From Methanohalophilus halophilus (GTDB lineage: Archaea > Halobacteriota > Methanosarcinia > Methanosarcinales > Methanosarcinaceae): a stretch of DNA of 64,000 nt. A model generated the notes under the pieces. That model was not told the origin of the DNA, made no database searches, and saw nothing but the letters and a program-made list of their open reading frames with translations. Where the stretch lies: contig NZ_CP017921.1 in assembly GCF_001889405.1 (NCBI RefSeq), forward strand, positions 510,057 through 574,056, in the 5' to 3' direction. The translations under genes were made by a program, and so were the position numbers. Below are positions 62,888-64,000 of this stretch, one piece after another (position 1 is the stretch's first letter; each line of letters opens with the position of its first letter).

Positions 62888-63764
62888 TTATATCCTCCGA
62901 TACATTGATCCAGAGATGCAGATCCCTGTAGGATTCTGTATAATTACCATCTTTATAGAGCAAAAACTGTAGTCTCATGTCCGTGCCGTTAAACGGCGGA
63001 GTAACCGTGACAGGTTGCTCCCAGGTCTGGTTATGCTCAAGGTTTACCTGTTGTATGGTTTGCAGGGATTGATTTTCTAATTGTATGTCAATAGTATAAT
63101 TGACATCCTCATATTCATGATTCACCACACCGATAATTACCTTTCCACTGTCTCCAAGAGTATAATTGACAGGGTAATCATCCGCCATGCCTCCTGGACC
63201 CAGGATATAGAATTCGGTGAACTGTTCCCCCTGTTTCGGAGTTACTACCACATAGATCAGGGTTACTACCGAGGCCAAGATCGAAATTACCAGAATTATT
63301 GTTAGTGCCTTGTCCAACCTGGACTGGGATTCGGAGTGAAATTCGTCCTGCAGGGATTCGTAGGATTGCCTGAAGGGTACGTAAAATGCATCTTCTTCAG
63401 GAAGATTGGAGCGGCGCACCACGGCTATGATACACATACCGATTGTGAAGATGGATAGTGAGATCAGTATAGGCAACAGACGGATACCCCACGGTGTGTA
63501 GTTCAATCCCAGACCTATCAGAGGCACCACTGCAATACTCAGACCAAAACTCAAAGCCACACGTTCAATGCCATCCAGATCATCTTTCTTGGGAAATAGG
63601 GCGGCAATCAGCGCATAACCCGGCAGGAACAATACCATGGGCAGGCCCAAAACAGTACGAATGGCCGAATCACTGAGTTGGGGAATGAGAATAAATACTG
63701 CCGTCAGGAGTACCAGGCCTACGACAACTTGTATGTCAACAGGGATTTTTCTTATATCCGCCAA
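62880..63764 (-). CDS. DUF1616 membrane protein
   Basis: 294 residues. Four N-terminal membrane segments (about 12-30, 35-55, 68-88, 92-112), then one more near 152-175 and an extracellular beta-domain (176-290) with VTPKQGEQFTEFYILGPGGMADDYP (in part TEFYILGPGGMADDYP), the hallmark of DUF1616. The family is found in methanogens and haloarchaea near glycosylation and surface genes. Function unknown. Confidence 0.9.
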   Translation of the reverse strand: MADIRKIPVDIQVVVGLVLLTAVFILIPQLSDSAIRTVLGLPMVLFLPGYALIAALFPKKDDLDGIERVALSFGLSIAVVPLIGLGLNYTPWGIRLLPILISLSIFTIGMCIIAVVRRSNLPEEDAFYVPFRQSYESLQDEFHSESQSRLDKALTIILVISILASVVTLIYVVVTPKQGEQFTEFYILGPGGMADDYPVNYTLGDSGKVIIGVVNHEYEDVNYTIDIQLENQSLQTIQQVNLEHNQTWEQPVTVTPPFNGTDMRLQFLLYKDGNYTESYRDLHLWINVSEDIND

Positions 63765-63879
63765 TATATACCCTCAAATTGATTGCAGAACCAAATGTTA
63801 CAATGTTTAAATATTATTCGGTCAGCAAATATATAATTCACATTGTAGCCGAGAAACGAAATTTAGTGATAAGATTAAT

Positions 63880-63910
63880 CAAAAAAGGATTGGCTGTAAT
63901 TATTACAGCC
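63880..63910 (-). terminator. Hairpin-T-run terminator
   Basis: On the minus strand GGCTGTAAT/ATTACAGCC forms a hairpin that includes the stop codon of the gene running in from the right, followed by AATCC and a run of six T. A standard intrinsic-like terminator. Confidence 0.65.
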
Positions 63911-64000
63911 GTCTTCGCATCACATACAGAATGCAGAGGATTCCAAGTATTGGAAATACCCCCAGACCCGGAATGGAATGGGTTTTTGCAGTATCTGTTG
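63903..64000 (-). CDS. C-terminus of a surface protein (start beyond window)
   Basis: The last 32 residues of a minus-strand gene are visible. They have the tripartite form of archaeal C-terminal sorting signals: a PGLG motif, a hydrophobic helix (VFPILGILCILYV) and the basic end MRRRL before TAA at 63903-63905. It probably encodes a PGF-CTERM-type cell-surface protein like the neighbours. Confidence 0.7.
   Translation of the reverse strand, partial: TDTAKTHSIPGLGVFPILGILCILYVMRRRL

Overview
The window is chromosomal DNA of a methanogenic archaeon of the family Methanosarcinaceae, most likely a marine or halophilic genus such as Methanohalophilus, Methanolobus or Methanococcoides. The signs are archaeal information genes (ribosomal L1/L11, Spt5, SecE, Nop5/fibrillarin, DtdA, AglB), archaellum genes, a methanopterin gene (mptG), coenzyme B-type genes (hacB/aksF-like), PGF-pre-PGF and PGF-CTERM surface proteins, and archaeal TATA boxes, several placed for leaderless transcripts. 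The genus is inference. I read the stop codon of every complete gene and found only TAA or TGA; the single clear TAG lies in frame inside a Trm5-type tRNA methyltransferase, as expected where UAG is read as pyrrolysine.

Layout. 1-5.5 kb: rpl1-rpl11-spt5-secE-ftsZ (all minus), then dtdA and the UAG-containing trm5. 5.6-12.7 kb: DUF427 protein, aldehyde dehydrogenase, ribose-1,5-bisphosphate isomerase, a SagB-type nitroreductase overlapping an SppA protease gene, and metG. 12.7-16.6 kb: a minus-strand operon of HTH regulator, HMG-CoA synthase, thiolase, DUF35 scaffold and CYTH protein, the entry to the mevalonate pathway. 16.7-22 kb: Cas4-like protein, PAPS-reductase-like Fe-S protein, a small membrane protein, DUF2284 protein, ACR3-type transporter. 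22-25.5 kb: acetolactate-synthase-like enzyme, HdrD-like Fe-S protein and CGGC protein, preceded by a leader that encodes a short Val/Ile/Leu-rich peptide followed by hairpins. 25.8-27 kb: AT-rich islet with a free-standing ThrRS editing domain, a methyltransferase and a possible transposase remnant.

27-37 kb: purH, a methyltransferase, a NosD-like surface protein, then a compact minus-strand run of XPD helicase, mptG, nop5, flpA, a DUF2769 protein and a rhodanese lipoprotein. 37-45.3 kb: type IV pilin, ferredoxin, UMP kinase, and the archaellum motor genes CE-F-G-H-I-J without an archaellin. 45.3-49 kb: hacB-DUF7714-aksF, a RelE/RHH toxin-antitoxin pair, YwbE and a lone MNT nucleotidyltransferase. 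49-64 kb is a cell-surface region: AglB, a glycosyltransferase, TspO-like protein, GalU, two PGF-pre-PGF proteins (one of 1637 residues), a tandem pair of nearly identical 85-residue membrane proteins, CPBP and DUF1616 membrane proteins, and the 3' end of another surface-protein gene.

The observations I rate highest are (1) the apparent attenuator-like leader of the acetolactate synthase gene, (2) the in-frame amber codon in trm5, (3) a hairpin before rpl1 that looks like an L1 rRNA-site mimic covering the ribosome binding site, and (4) an uncharacterised protein inserted between two coenzyme B-type genes. I saw no tRNA, rRNA or CRISPR array.
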